A stretch of 64,000 nucleotides of DNA from Theristus sp. LFF4_11. Taxonomy: Eukaryota > Nematoda > Chromadorea > Monhysterida > Xyalidae. Below, one piece after another: positions 46,110 through 58,131 of the stretch (positions are counted from its first letter, which is position 1; each line of letters begins with the position of its first letter). The position numbers and the translations under genes are program-made. The notes under the pieces are model-generated. The model searched no databases. It was given only the letters and a program-made list of their open reading frames with translations, and was not told where the DNA came from. The stretch covers positions 1-64,000 of the forward strand of contig JASANC010004093.1 of the NCBI GenBank assembly GCA_030248135.1. The letters are read 5' to 3'.

Positions 46110-47831
46110 GGCCTTTAACAAAACCACGGAGGCAACACGGAACACGGAGGCTGCACGCTTAACCCAAAACCTAAAGCTTCATTACTAAAGCGCACGCGCA
46201 CGCGGCATCGGCATGCTCATGCTCATGATCCACTAGCGCACGTGCACACGCTCCGGCCCCAACAAGAACTTGTTCAAAACGCAATTGTTCTGACATCTTC
46301 CTTCTTCAAAAGGCTTGGCTTAGGTTAGGATTAGGTCAGATTTATGTTTAGCTTTGAATTAGGCTTTAGGATTAGGTTTTGGTTTTGGCTAGTTTAGGCA
46401 ACGTCTGCCAACATCAGTGGTTTGTTTTAGTACGACAGGCCAACCTTTTCAACCACGGAGGTAACACGGAGGCTGCGTGCAGCTAAAGTGACCCATATTT
46501 TATATGCACACAACACGCTGCGCACCTTTAACAAAACCACGGAAACGGAACACGGAGGCACGCGGATTTGGGGAGATTTGGGGACAGGACAAATCCGCCC
46601 CCCTCCAAAAAAATTATGTTTTTGTTAAATAAATAAAAAAATAAAAAAAGCGCAATAAAGCAAAGCAAAGCTAAATGTCAAAACTAGACTTCAAGGATTA
46701 CGGTAGCTCTCCAACGGGTCTCGACACGATTTTTTAAAAACGTCCCTGATTGCCAGCAAAAGCTACTCTATTGCTGGACACCGTTCATATGATTGCAACA
46801 AACAGTCTTTTGTTTGAAGTTCGGGCACACGGGTTACGGTAGCGGTAGTTTTGGGTCTTGACACGAAGTTGCTGAAAACTACTTTGTTTCTTGCGAATAA
46901 CAGTTGAAACCATTTAGAAACATGTCGCATTATCACAGAACGTCAAAAATCGGATTTTAAGGAGTACGGTAACTCTGCTGTGGGTCTCGACACGATTTTT
47001 TTAAAAACGTTCTTTTATTGCCAAGAACTGTTACTAGAATGGTGGATACCGTTCACATGATTGCATGAAACAGTCATATGTCTGAAGTAAGGTCCCACGG
47101 GTTACGGTAGCTGTAGTTCGGTCTTGACACGAAGTTGCTGAAAACTACTGTGAATAACAGTTGTTTCTTGCAATCATGTGAACGGTGTTCATCAATTTAG
47201 TATTTTCCTGGCAATAAAAGGCAGTTTAAAAAAATCGCGTCGAGACCCACACAGCAGAGTTACCGTATTCTTTGAACTCAAGTTTTGACATTTTGTGAAA
47301 ACGCTGCGTGTTTCTAATTGGTTTCAACTGTTATTCGCAAGAAACTAAGTAGTTTTCAGCATCATCGTGTCAAGACCCAAAACTACCGCTACCGTAACCC
47401 GTGTGCCAGAACTTCAAACAAAAGACTGTTTGTTGCAATCATATGAACGGTGTCCACCAATAGAGTAGCTTTTGCTGGCAATCAGGGACGTTTTTAAAAA
47501 ATCGTGTCGAGACACGTTGGAGAGCTACCGTAATCCTTGAAGTCTAGTTTTGACATTTAGCTTTGCTTTGCTTTATTGCGCTTTTATTTATTTATTTGTT
47601 TATTTAACAAAAACATAATTTTTTTGGAGGGGGACGGATTTGTCCTGTCCCCAAATCTCCCCAAATCCGCGTGCCTCCGTGTTCCGTGGTTTTGTTAAAG
47701 GTGCGCAGCGTGTTGTGTGCATATAAAATATGGGTCACTTTAGCTGCACGCAGCCTCCGTGTTGCCTCCGTGGTTTTGTTAAGCGTGCAGCCTCCGTGTT
47801 CCGTGTTGCCTCCGTGGTTTTGTTAAAGGCC
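46110..47831. mobile_element. 1.7 kb palindromic fold-back element, 9-bp target duplication
   Basis: Ends GGCCTTTAACAAAACCACGG and its complement, flanked by TTTTTCACC (46101-46109 and 47832-47840) within an M1-type sequence. The arms pair almost end to end (for example ATTTGGGGAGATTTGGGGAC on the left, its complement on the right), with the centre near 47140. The left arm carries an extra R2 copy (about 46163-46450) absent from the right arm. Confidence 0.9.
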
Positions 47832-48600
47832 TTTTTCACCAAAATTGACTACTTTTGCCCATAATTCTTTAAAATTTCGCTAATTTTAAGTAAAATACGC
47901 GTTTATACTTGATTTTTAGTGTATTTTTAGCATTATTTTGCTGTTTTTATAGCTTTCAAAATTTTGACCGCCCCCCCCCCCCAAAGTCACATGCCCCCCC
48001 CGCGGCCCCCCCCCAAAATTTTCCAGCTATCTATCTGTCTAGAAAATTTGCTCCAGCTATCTATATCGCCCTCCCCCAACCCCTCGGCTCTGGAACAACT
48101 ATGTCCAGTACCGTGGGCGGGGGGGGGTGGGGGGTACACCCCCCCAGAGCACCAGAGACCGTCGGGTGGGGGGTACACCCCCCCAGAGCACCAGAGACCG
48201 TCGGGTGGGGGCACCGTGCCACCCCCCCTAAAACCGGGAACCCCCATAGTTGTTCTAGGGAGGGGGGCCTGGGGGGGGGGGCCGGCCCCCCAAAAAATTT
48301 TCGAATCTATCTCTATCAGACAGGTTTTTTTCGGCTCAGCTATTATCTATCAAAAAAAATTTTCAGCCAGCTATCTATCTGAAAATTTTTGTCTTAGAAG
48401 ACATAAAATGAGTCAATTTTTAACCAAAATTGACCATTTTTGCTCGTAATTCTTGAAAAATTCGCTAATTTTAGGCAAAATACTCGTTTGTACTTGATTT
48501 TAGTGTATTTTTAGCATTATTTTGCTGTTTTTATAGCTGTTTAGCGTTTTAGCTATCTATCTATCAAATTTCAAAAATTTGACCGGCCCCCCCCCAAAAT

Positions 48601-49725
48601 AGGGTTGTTAAACAAAAATGAAAATTTTTTTTAAAAAAAAGTGATTAAAAAAAACAAAAATGCCGATTTTTTTTTTAATTCGAAAAATTTTCCTCTAATA
48701 TGCTCTGAAAACCTCAATTTTGGCACAATTTTTCAAAAGTTCAACAAAAATTTTCTTTAATTATACCACGTAAAACCTTTAGCAGTCGATTTTGGGCCGT
48801 TTTACCGACTGATTTTAGGCTTCGACAACATCTGCGATGAAGTTCACCCAAAGCTTAGCCTACCATTTCCGATGCAGATAAGATAAGGCTCGCAGAGCGT
48901 CCGATTGTGCTCGCTGCTCCGTTTGCAAGCGCTACGTTGTCTGGTTGCTGCTTCGTGTCGTGTCGTCGCGACACCATCAGAAGAATTGATCGAATTTCAA
49001 GGCGGTATGTTTGTCTTCACTTTAGCATTAGCTTAGCTGGGGACAATTAGTAACGTTTTGGAGGTCAAAACACAAGAAGAGGCATGGTGACGGTTTGGAA
49101 AACGGGTAATTGAGGTCACCAAAACAAAATCTGCACAGTTCCATACGAGAGCAGTACCGTGGGCGGGTGGGGTGGGGGGGGTTCACCGCCCAGGGCACCA
49201 GAGACCGGCGGGTGGGGGTGGGGGGGGGCACCGTGCCACCCCCCCCTAACACCGGGCACCCCCCCCCCATCGGACCCCCCCCTCGAAAATTTGGCCGACA
49301 CCCCCCCCCCCCACACCCCCCATTAAATTTTTGTCTGGCGGAGACCCCCCCCCCCCCCAAAATTTTTTTCGTACACCCCTAAAATTTTTTTCGAAAATCA
49401 TGATTTTTTGTCTATAAAGTCCATAATATAAGCTGAATATATGATAACTTGACTATCTTCATTTTAATTTCAACGATTTTGCAGCAAAATTTAGCGTTTT
49501 TCCTTCAAAATTTAATCGATTTATTTTCATGGGGGGGGTGGACCCCCCCCCCCCCCCACAGAAAATTTTGAAAAAATGCACCTCCCCCATGGGACCCCCA
49601 TGGGGGGGGGGGGGGGGGGGGTCCCACGTTACCATAGGTTGGACCCCCCCCCCTCACTTTTTAGTCGGCACCCCCCCCCCACGGCACCATACCCCCTTCG
49701 AAAATTGGTTTGGGCCCACGGTACT
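48601..49725. mobile_element. M4 element (AGGGTTGTTAAAC end) interrupted by an M2 element
   Basis: Starts AGGGTTGTTAAACAAAAATG. It contains an exon-like block (about 48824-49010) and is broken at 49153 by CAGTACCGTGGGC. The same junction (CATACGAGAG|CAGTACCG) recurs at 54770, so the composite has been copied as a unit. Other M4 segments: 49963-50480 (opposite orientation), 53226-54057 and 54212-54770. Confidence 0.7.
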
Positions 49726-51601
49726 GCCCAAAATTTTCCAGCTATCTATCTATCTGGAAAATTTGCTCCAGCTATCTCTATCGCCCCCCCCCCCCCAGCC
49801 CGCGGCGCTGGGACAACTATGGGCACCCCCCCCCCCCATAGTTGTTCCCAGAGCGGAGGGGTTGGGGGGGGCCGATATAGATAGCTGGAGCAAATTTTCT
49901 AGATAGATAGATAGCTGGAAAAAGTTTTTGGGGAGAGGGGGGCCGCGGGGGACCATGTGTAGGGTTGTTAAAAAAAACAAAAATCGTAATTTTTGTTTTT
50001 TTTTAAGAAAATTTAAAAAAAAATTTCAAAAATCAAAGTTGTGCTAAATCAATCAGGGAGTTCGAAGAACCATATATGATATGCAAGCGCCTCCGGAATG
50101 ACTCCCGTATGGCGGAACTTTGGAGATTTTGTTTTGGTGACCTCAATTACCCCTTTTCCAAACCGTTACCATGCCTCATCTAGTGTTTTGACCCCCAAAA
50201 CGTCACTTATTGTACCCAGCCCAAGTGAAAATACACATACCGGCTTGAAATTCGATCAAATCTGATGATGTGTCGCGACGGCAGGACACGAAACGGCAAC
50301 CAGACAACGTAACGATTGCAAACGGAGCAGCTTGGACGCTCAAATTTAGATTGCGAGGCGAATCGTCAGCTTATCTGCATCGGAAATGGTAAGCCAACCT
50401 TTGGGACGCTCAAAAGCTTCATCGCAGATGTTGTATAAGCCTGAAATCAGTCGGTAAAACGGTCCAAAATCGACTGCTAAACAGTACCGAAGGCGAAAGC
50501 AAATTTTCGAGGGGGGGGGGGTGTCGTCACGTGGGGGGGGGGTGCCGAAAATTTTTCAGTGGGGGGGTGTCAGTCATGGCACAGTGATACCCCCCCAGGC
50601 GTGGGCCATGGGGGGTGCACTATTGTAGAAAAATTTCTGGGGGGGGGTGCACACTCCCACCCCACCCATGAGATTTTTTCGCTTAAATTGTGAAGGAAAA
50701 ACGCTAAATTTTGCTGCAAAATCTTTGAAATTACAATGAAGAATGTCAAGTTATCATATATTTAGCTTATATTATGGACTTTAAAGACAAAAAATCATGA
50801 TTTTTGAGCAAAAATTCATGATTTTTGGGTGGTCCGAGAAAATTTTTGGGGGGTGTCACTGTTACTTAGGTCCACAGGGGGGGGTGGGTGGGGTGTCTGG
50901 CAAATTTCGAGGGGGGGGGGTGTGGATGGTCCAGTGTCAGGTTTTGGGGGGGTGGGTGTCGCGTGACCCCCCCCCCCCCCCCCCCCCCCACGCGGAGGGC
51001 TCGGGTGCTCCGGGGGGGGTACCCCCCCCCCCACCCCCCTCGTCTTCGGTACTGCTGCTAAAGGTTTTACGAGGTAATATCAAAGAAAATTTTTGTTGAA
51101 CTTTCGAAAAATTGTGCCAAAATTGAGGTTTTCAGAGCCTGGCGCTTCTTTTTTAAAACGCACGCGCACGTGGCATCGGCATGCTCATGCTCATGATCGG
51201 TTGGCCTGTCGTACTAAATCAAAGCACTGATGTTGGCAGACGTTGCCTAAACAAGCCTAAACCAAAACCTAATCCTAAAGCCTAATTCCAAGCTAAACAT
51301 AATCCTGACCTAATCCTAACCTAAGCCAAGCCTTTTCAAGAAGAAAGATGTAAGAACAATTGCGTTTTGAACAAGTTCTTGTTGAGTGCGGAGCGTGTGC
51401 AGGCGCGCTAGTGGATCATGAGCCTAAAGCTTCAGTACTAAAGCGCACGCGCACGGGCATCGGCATGCTCATGCTCATGATCCACTAGCGCGCGTGCACA
51501 CGCTCCGGCCCCAAACAAAAACTTGTTTAAAACGCAATTGTTCTGACATCTACCTTCTAGAAAAGGCTTCGCTTAGGTTAGGATTAGGTTAGGAATAGGT
51601 T

Positions 51602-52072
51602 CATAGTTGTTCTAGGGGGGGCCTGGGGGGCCGCCCCCCCCAAAAAATTTTTCGAATCTATCTCTATCAGACAGGTTTTTTCGGCTCAGCTATTATCTAT
51701 CTAAAAAAAAATTTCAGCCAGCTATCTATCTAAAAATTTTTGTCTTCGAAGACATAAAATGAGTCAATTTTTGACCAAAATTGACCATTTTTGCTTGTAA
51801 TTCTTGAAAATTTCGCTAATTTTAGATAAAATACGCATTTATACTTGATTTTTAGTGTATTTTTAGCATTATTTTGCTGTTTTTATAGCTTTTTAGCGTT
51901 TTAGCTATCTATCTATCAAATTTCAAAATTTTGACCGGCCCCCCCCAAAGTCACATGGCCCCCCCCCGCGGCCCCCCCCCCCCCAAAATTTTCCAGCTAT
52001 CTATCTATCTGGAAAATTTGCTCCAGCTATCTATATCGGCCCCCCCAACCCCTCGGCTCTGGAACAACTATG
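51602..52072. mobile_element. Complete M1 element with 8-bp target duplication
   Basis: 471 bp from CATAGTTGTTCTAGG to GGAACAACTATG, flanked by AATAGGTT on both sides (51594-51601, 52073-52080). It is inserted into an R2 repeat, whose uninterrupted form (GGTTAGGAATTGGTTTGGC) is seen at 53098-53117. An 8-bp duplication is typical of hAT-type transposition. No coding capacity. Confidence 0.9.
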
Positions 52073-54770
52073 AATAGGTTTGGCTTAGGATTAGGCTTTA
52101 GGATTAAGATTTGAATCAAGTCCGTTTTAGCAATGTCCGACAACGCGCGTGTTTTACCTGAAGCGGATTTTAGAAAAGAAGGGCAGCCTTTTTCAGAGCA
52201 TATTGGAGAAAAATTTTTCGAATTTTTTTTTAAATCGGCATTTTTGTTTTTTTTTATCACTTTAAAAAAAATTTGATTTTTGTTTAACAACCCTAACCAT
52301 GTGACTTTGGGGGGGGGCGGTCAAAATTTTGAAATTTGATAGTTAGATAGCTAAAACGCTGAAAAGCTATAAAAACAGCAAAATAATGCTAAAAATACAC
52401 TAAAAATCGAGTATAAACACATATTTTACCTAAAATTAGCGAAATTTTCAATAATTACGAGCAAAAATGATCAATTTTGGTCAAAAATTGACTCATTTTG
52501 TGTCTTCGAAGACAAAAATTTTTAGATAGATAGCTGGCTGAGAAATTTTTTTAGATAGATAAAGATAATAGCTGAGCCGAAAAAACCTGTCTGATAGAGA
52601 TAGATTTGAAAAAATTTTGGGGGGGGGCGGCTCCCCTCAGCCCCCCCTAGAACAACTATGCCCCCCATCGGCCCCCCCCCTCGAAAATTGGCCGACACCC
52701 CCCACACCCCCCATGAAATTTTGTCTGGCGGAGACCCCCCCCCCAAAATTTTCTGCACACCCTAAAATTTTTTTCGAAAATCATGATTTTTTGTCTATAA
52801 AGTCCATAATATAAGCTGAATATATGATAACTTGACCATCTTCATTGTAATTTCAAAGATTTTGCAGCAAAATTTAGCGTTTTTCCTTCAAAATTTAAGC
52901 GAAAAAATATCATGGGGGGTGGGGGGTGCACTAGGGCCTGGCGCTTCTTTTTTAAAACGCACGCGCACGGGCATCGGCATGCTCATGCTCATGATCCACT
53001 AGCGCGCCTGCACACGCTCCGGCCCCAACAAAAACTTGTTCAAAACGCAATTGTTCTGACAATTACCTTCTTGAAAAGGCTTGGCTTAGGTTAGGATTAG
53101 GTTAGGAATTGGTTTGGCTTAGGATTAGGCTTTAGGATTAAGATTTGAATCAAGTCCGTTTTAGCAATGTCCAACAACGCGCGTGTTTTACCTGAAGCGG
53201 ATTTTAGAAAAGAAGGGCAGCCGACTAGGGTTGTTAAACAAAAATCAAAATTTTTTTAAAAAAAAGTGATTAAAAAAACAAAAATGCCAATTTAAAAAAA
53301 AATTCGAAAAATTTTTCTCTAATATGTTCTGAAAACCTCAATTTTGGCAAAATTTTTCGAAAGTTCAACAAAAATTTTCTTTGATTATACCTCGTAAAAC
53401 CTTTAGCAGTCGATTTTGGACCGTTTTACCGACTGATTTCAGGCTTCAACAACATCTGCGATGAAGTTTTTAAGCGTCCCAAAGGTTGGCTTACCATTTA
53501 CGATGCAGATAAGGTGACGATTCGCCTCGCAATCTAAATTTGAGCGTCTGAGCTGCTCCGTTTGCAAGCGGTACGTTGTCTGGTTCAGGGGTCGAGATGG
53601 GGGGGGGGGGGGGGGGGGGGTACCCACTCAACCACGTCGACACCCCCCACCGGGGCAACCCCCCCCCCCCCAAATTTTGGTCAAAATACCCCCCCCCCCC
53701 TCTCGAATTTGGGGGGGCCAGACCCCCCCCCTCCCAGATTTCGACCTTCCAAACCCCCCCCCCCTACCGCATAGCATAGCATCGCAAAATTAATCGAATT
53801 TCAAGCCGGTATGTGTATTTTCACTTGGGCTGGGGACAATTAGCGACGTTTTGGAAGTCAAAACACAAGAAAATGAGGCCACCAAAACAAAATCTGCAAA
53901 GTTCCGCCATACGGGAGTCATTCGGGAGGCGCTTGCACATCATATGTGGTTCTTCGGACTCCCTGATTGATTTAGCACAACTTTGATTTTTGAAATTTTT
54001 TTTTAAATTTTTATTTAAAAAAAACAAAAATGACGATTTTTGTTTTTTTAACAACCCAAGGGTGGACCCCCCACAGAAAATTTTGAAAAAATGCACCCCC
54101 CATGAGACCCCCATGAGGGGGTCCCACGTTACCATAGTTTGGACCACCACTCACTTTTTGGTCGGCACCCCCCCCTTTCGAAAATTTTTTTGGGCCCACG
54201 GTACTGCCTAGGATTGTTAAACAAAAATGAAAATTTAAAAAAAATAATTAAAAAAACAAAAATGCCGATTTTTTTAAACTCGAAAAATTTTCCTCTAATA
54301 TGCTCTGAAAAACCTCAATTTTGGCACAATTTTTCGAAAGTTCAACAAAAATTTTCTTTGATTATACCTTGTAGTCGTAAAACCTTTAGTAGTCGATTTT
54401 GGACCGTTTACCGACTGACTTTAGGCTTCGACAACATCTGCGATAAAGTTTTTGAGCGTCCCAAAGCTTGGCCTACCATTTCCGATGCAGATAAGGTGAC
54501 GATTCGCGTTGCAGAGCGTCCGATTGTGCTCGCTGCTCCGTTTGCAAGCGCTACGTTGTCTGGTTGCTGCTTCGTGTCGTGTCGTCGCGACACCATCAGA
54601 AGAATTGATCGAATTTCAAGGCGGTATGTTTGTCTTCACTTTAGCATTAGTTTAGCTGGGGACAATTAGTGACGTTTTGGAGGTCAAAACACAAGAAGAG
54701 GCATGGTGACGGTTTGGAAAACGGGTAATTGAGGTCACCAAAACAAAATCTGCACAGTTCCATACGAGAG

Positions 54771-55307
54771 CAGTACCGTGGGCGGGGGGGTGGGGGGGTA
54801 CACCCCCCAGAGCACCAGAGACCGTCGGGTAGGGGGGGGGGGGGGGGGCACCGTGCCACCCCCCCTAAAACCGGGCACCCCCCCCCATCGGACCCCCCCC
54901 CCCCCTCGAAAATTTGGCCGACACCCCCCCCACACCCCCATGAAATTTTGTCTGGCGGAGACCCCCCCCCCAAAATTTTCTGCACACCCTAAATTTTTTT
55001 TCGAAAATCATGATTTTTTGTCTATAAAGTCCATAATATAAGCAGAATATATGATAACTTGACCATCTTCATTGTAATTTCAAAGATTTTGCAGCAAAAT
55101 TTAGCGTTTTTCCTTCAAAATTTAAGCGAAAAAAATCATGGAAGAGGGGGGGGGGGGTGGACCCCCCACAGAAAATTTTGAAAAAATGCACCCCCCATGG
55201 GGGTCCCACGTTATCATAGTTTGGACCCCCCTCACTTTTTGGTCGGCACCCCCCCCCCCACGGCACCAAACCCCCCTTTCGAAATTTTTTTTGGGCCCAC
55301 GGTACTG
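54771..55307. mobile_element. Complete M2 element
   Basis: 537 bp from CAGTACCGTGGGCGG to CCCACGGTACTG. From the left end inward: G/C runs with GAGCACCAGAGACCGTCGGG, then TTTTGTCTGGCGGAGACC, the AT-rich core (ATAATATAAGCAGAATATAT), then G/C runs with CTCACTTTTTGGTCGGCACC. Other copies vary mainly in the length of their G and C tracts. Confidence 0.8.
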
Positions 55308-55840
55308 GGGGTGTCGTCACGTGGGGGGGGGGGGTGCCGAAAATTTTTCAGTGGGGGGGGTCAGTCATGGTACAGTGACACCCCACCAGGCGTGGGCCAT
55401 GGGGGGTGCACTATTGTAGAAAATTTTCTGGGGGGTGCACACCCCCACCCCACCCATGAGATTTTTTCGCTTAAATTTTGAAGGAAAAACGCTAAATTTT
55501 GCTGCAAAATCTTTGAAATTACAATGAAGAATGTCAAGTTATCATATATTTAGCTTATATTATGAACTTTAAAGACAAAAAATCATGGTTTTTTTAGCAA
55601 AAATTCATGATTTTTGGGTGGGCCGAGAAAATTTTTGGGGTGTGTCACTGTTACTTAAGTCTACGTAGGGGGGGGGGTGGGTGGGGTGGCTAGCAAATTT
55701 TGAGGGGGGGGGGGGTGTGGATGGTCCAGTGTCAGGTTTTGGGGGGTGGGTGTCGCGTGATCCCCCCCCCCCCCCCCCCCAAGCGGAGGTCTCGGGTGCT
55801 CTGGGGGAGTGTACCCCCACCCCCTCGTCTTCTGTACTGG

Positions 55841-56285
55841 GAGTAATTCGTATAGCAAAATAAACGTTATATTCGGACTCAGCGACCTCGATTTGTATTT
55901 ATGGCTTAATTTTCAGATTTTTTTGACTAGTTTCCGATTTTTTTATTTTTTTCCTTTTTCGTCTCTATAAAAGTTGTTTTATGGTGCGGAGTAATTCGTA
56001 TGGCAAAATAAACGTTTTATTCGGACTCAGCGACCTCGATTTGCGTTTATGGCTTAGTTTTCAGATTTTTTGACTAGTTTCCGATTTTTTTAATTTTTTC
56101 CCTTTTCGTGTCTATAGAGGCCATTTTTAGGGTGCGGAATAATTCTTATAGCAAAATAAACGTTATATTCGGACTCAGCGACCTCGATTTGTGTTTATGG
56201 TTTTGTTTTGAGATTTTTTTGACTAGTTTCCGATTTTTTCAATTTTTTTTCCATTTCCGTCCCTCGATTTGTATTTGTAACAGGA
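55841..56285. repeat. 148-bp tandem repeat, three copies
   Basis: Units start at 55841, 55989 and 56137 with GA(G/A)TAATTC(G/T)TAT, contain TCGGACTCAGCGACCTCGAT and end in T-rich sequence with TGACTAGTTTCCGATTTTTT. The third copy is truncated. Not related to the G/C-run elements. Confidence 0.9.
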
Positions 56286-57379
56286 TTTCAGGTTCCTTGT
56301 GACGCGTTTTTTCATTTAAATTTAAATATCAAGGAATTTTCTCTCCTCATCCCCATGGCATATACGTTTAGGGCACAATAGAAACGTCGGGTAAACTTCT
56401 AAATAAGATTTTTGAACTCAGCGTACCCGAAAAACCCCTTCTGTCACGGTTTCAGCCCCTGAAATCGCAACAAGAAATTTTGGGGGTGGGAGGAAACACC
56501 CTGGGCACAGGAAAAAAGGTTTCTTTTCTGTTTTAAAACCGGTTTTTTTCAGTTTTTTCTGAAAAAAATAAAAAAACCGGTTTTATAAAAACCTTACTCC
56601 GACATCAATTTTTTGTAATTTAAAAATTTAATTATTCGAGCACCGGTTCCGGAGACCTATATGGTATTATGTATTTTATATGAATAAAATAATCTTCCAA
56701 AAAGACAAAGAGTATCAAAAATATTGGGATTAAAATTTTAGAAGGCTTAAGTGTGGTCTCATTTAACTCTGGAAGGATCCATCAACTGAAAGTCGTTGAA
56801 CTGAAATAGAGCTTTTTAGAATTAATATATTATATAAAGCCGTTGTTGTCAACGTCAATAAATGACGCACATTTAAGTGTTTAAAAAGCCTTAAAACATG
56901 AGATTACAGGTTACTTTGTGAACTTTTGACGATAAGAAAAACGTAGCGATGGTATAACTCTGTCAACACATGTCGATTGTCAACACACATTTGTCGATTA
57001 TTTGGGGCGATGATGCAAATTGTCAGAGATAAAAATTGTTTCAGTAACAACAGAAAACAACTTGAACTTGAACTTGAACAAGCAATGCTTCTCACGAAAA
57101 AGCACGTGGTAGTATTGTAGTAGTGCAGAGTGGCACTTTGTTTATATGAGGGGTAGGGATGGATCCGGCAAATTTGCCGGAATCCGGACCGGATCCGTCT
57201 CAAGCCCGTTCCGGCCGGCCGGATCCGGTAAAAATTGCCGGAATCCGGACCGGAATAGTCTTTTTATGTCTAAAAAACATCCACGCTCATTTCGTCGCTC
57301 TTTCATCACATTTTGTGCAGAAAACAGCACAGACACAGACACAGAGTCAGCAAGACACAGCATGTGAACCAACCAAAAA
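56286..57379. other. AT-rich sequence, no gene recognised
   Basis: Contains a palindromic block of GGATCC/CCGGAATCCGGACCGG words at 57160-57255. No supported coding region. Confidence 0.4.
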
Positions 57380-58131
57380 TTACAACAACTGACAAAATTC
57401 ACATCGCATAGCATAATCAAGTGCTGGCAACACTCCATTCAGAAACATGACCTTTTCGGCGTTCGGAGTTGACAGACGAGATCGGCTGTACACAAACACC
57501 TGCCTGGCTTCAGAGAACATTCGTTCGCTTGCCACGCTTGTTGGTGGCGGTGCCAGGTATCTGCGCACGATTGTCGATAGTTATGGGTATTTCGACGAGT
57601 TCAGCCGCCAAAAGTCTAGCAGCAGATCACTTTTGTCCGGTTCGTCAATAAAATCATTCGACTCGTACATATTCATTTCGCCGCGCAGTTCGTCTTCGAG
57701 ACTGGATTCGCCTGACGGTTTGCGCGGTCGCGCAGCGTGAAACTCGATGCCTCCGTAGAGACCAGTCGATTTCTTTTTTGGTTCGGGCTCGCGTTCACTT
57801 TCGTCATCGTCTTTGTTCGCAATCTCGAATGTATCATCCTCGCAGTTTGCGGGCGTCGCCGGTCGTTTCAAGATTTTCTTTGCAACGTGAAGTAGTTCAC
57901 AACGAATCGCGCCCGCATTTTGAATACGACTGCTGTATTTTTGAGTCGGGGATCAACGTACGTGGCCATGATGTAGGATTCGTTGTGGAAAAGCACACGG
58001 AAGCGTGTGTCGATGCTGTTCAGCAGCGTTTCTTTCGTCGTACCAATGCCACTCGCATCGACTTGTTCGATGCGCTGCTTCAGTGCGCTCAAGGTTTTAG
58101 TTTTCATTTCGCTCCGATTTGTTCCTGACAT
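57380..58131 (-). pseudogene. Dead hAT-type transposase, C-terminal part
   Basis: The minus-strand translation ends with the hATC dimerisation signature: RRYLAPPPTSVASERMFSEA, then SRSRLSTPNAEKVMFLNGVL. Upstream are VDPRLKNTAVVF (58131-57868) and an acidic linker with LRGEMNMYESNDF (57871-57581). The frames at 58131 and 57871 do not agree, which is a frameshift. An in-frame TAA interrupts KYP|LSTIVRRYL near 57580. The N-terminal BED finger and the start of the catalytic domain are missing. Confidence 0.85.
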
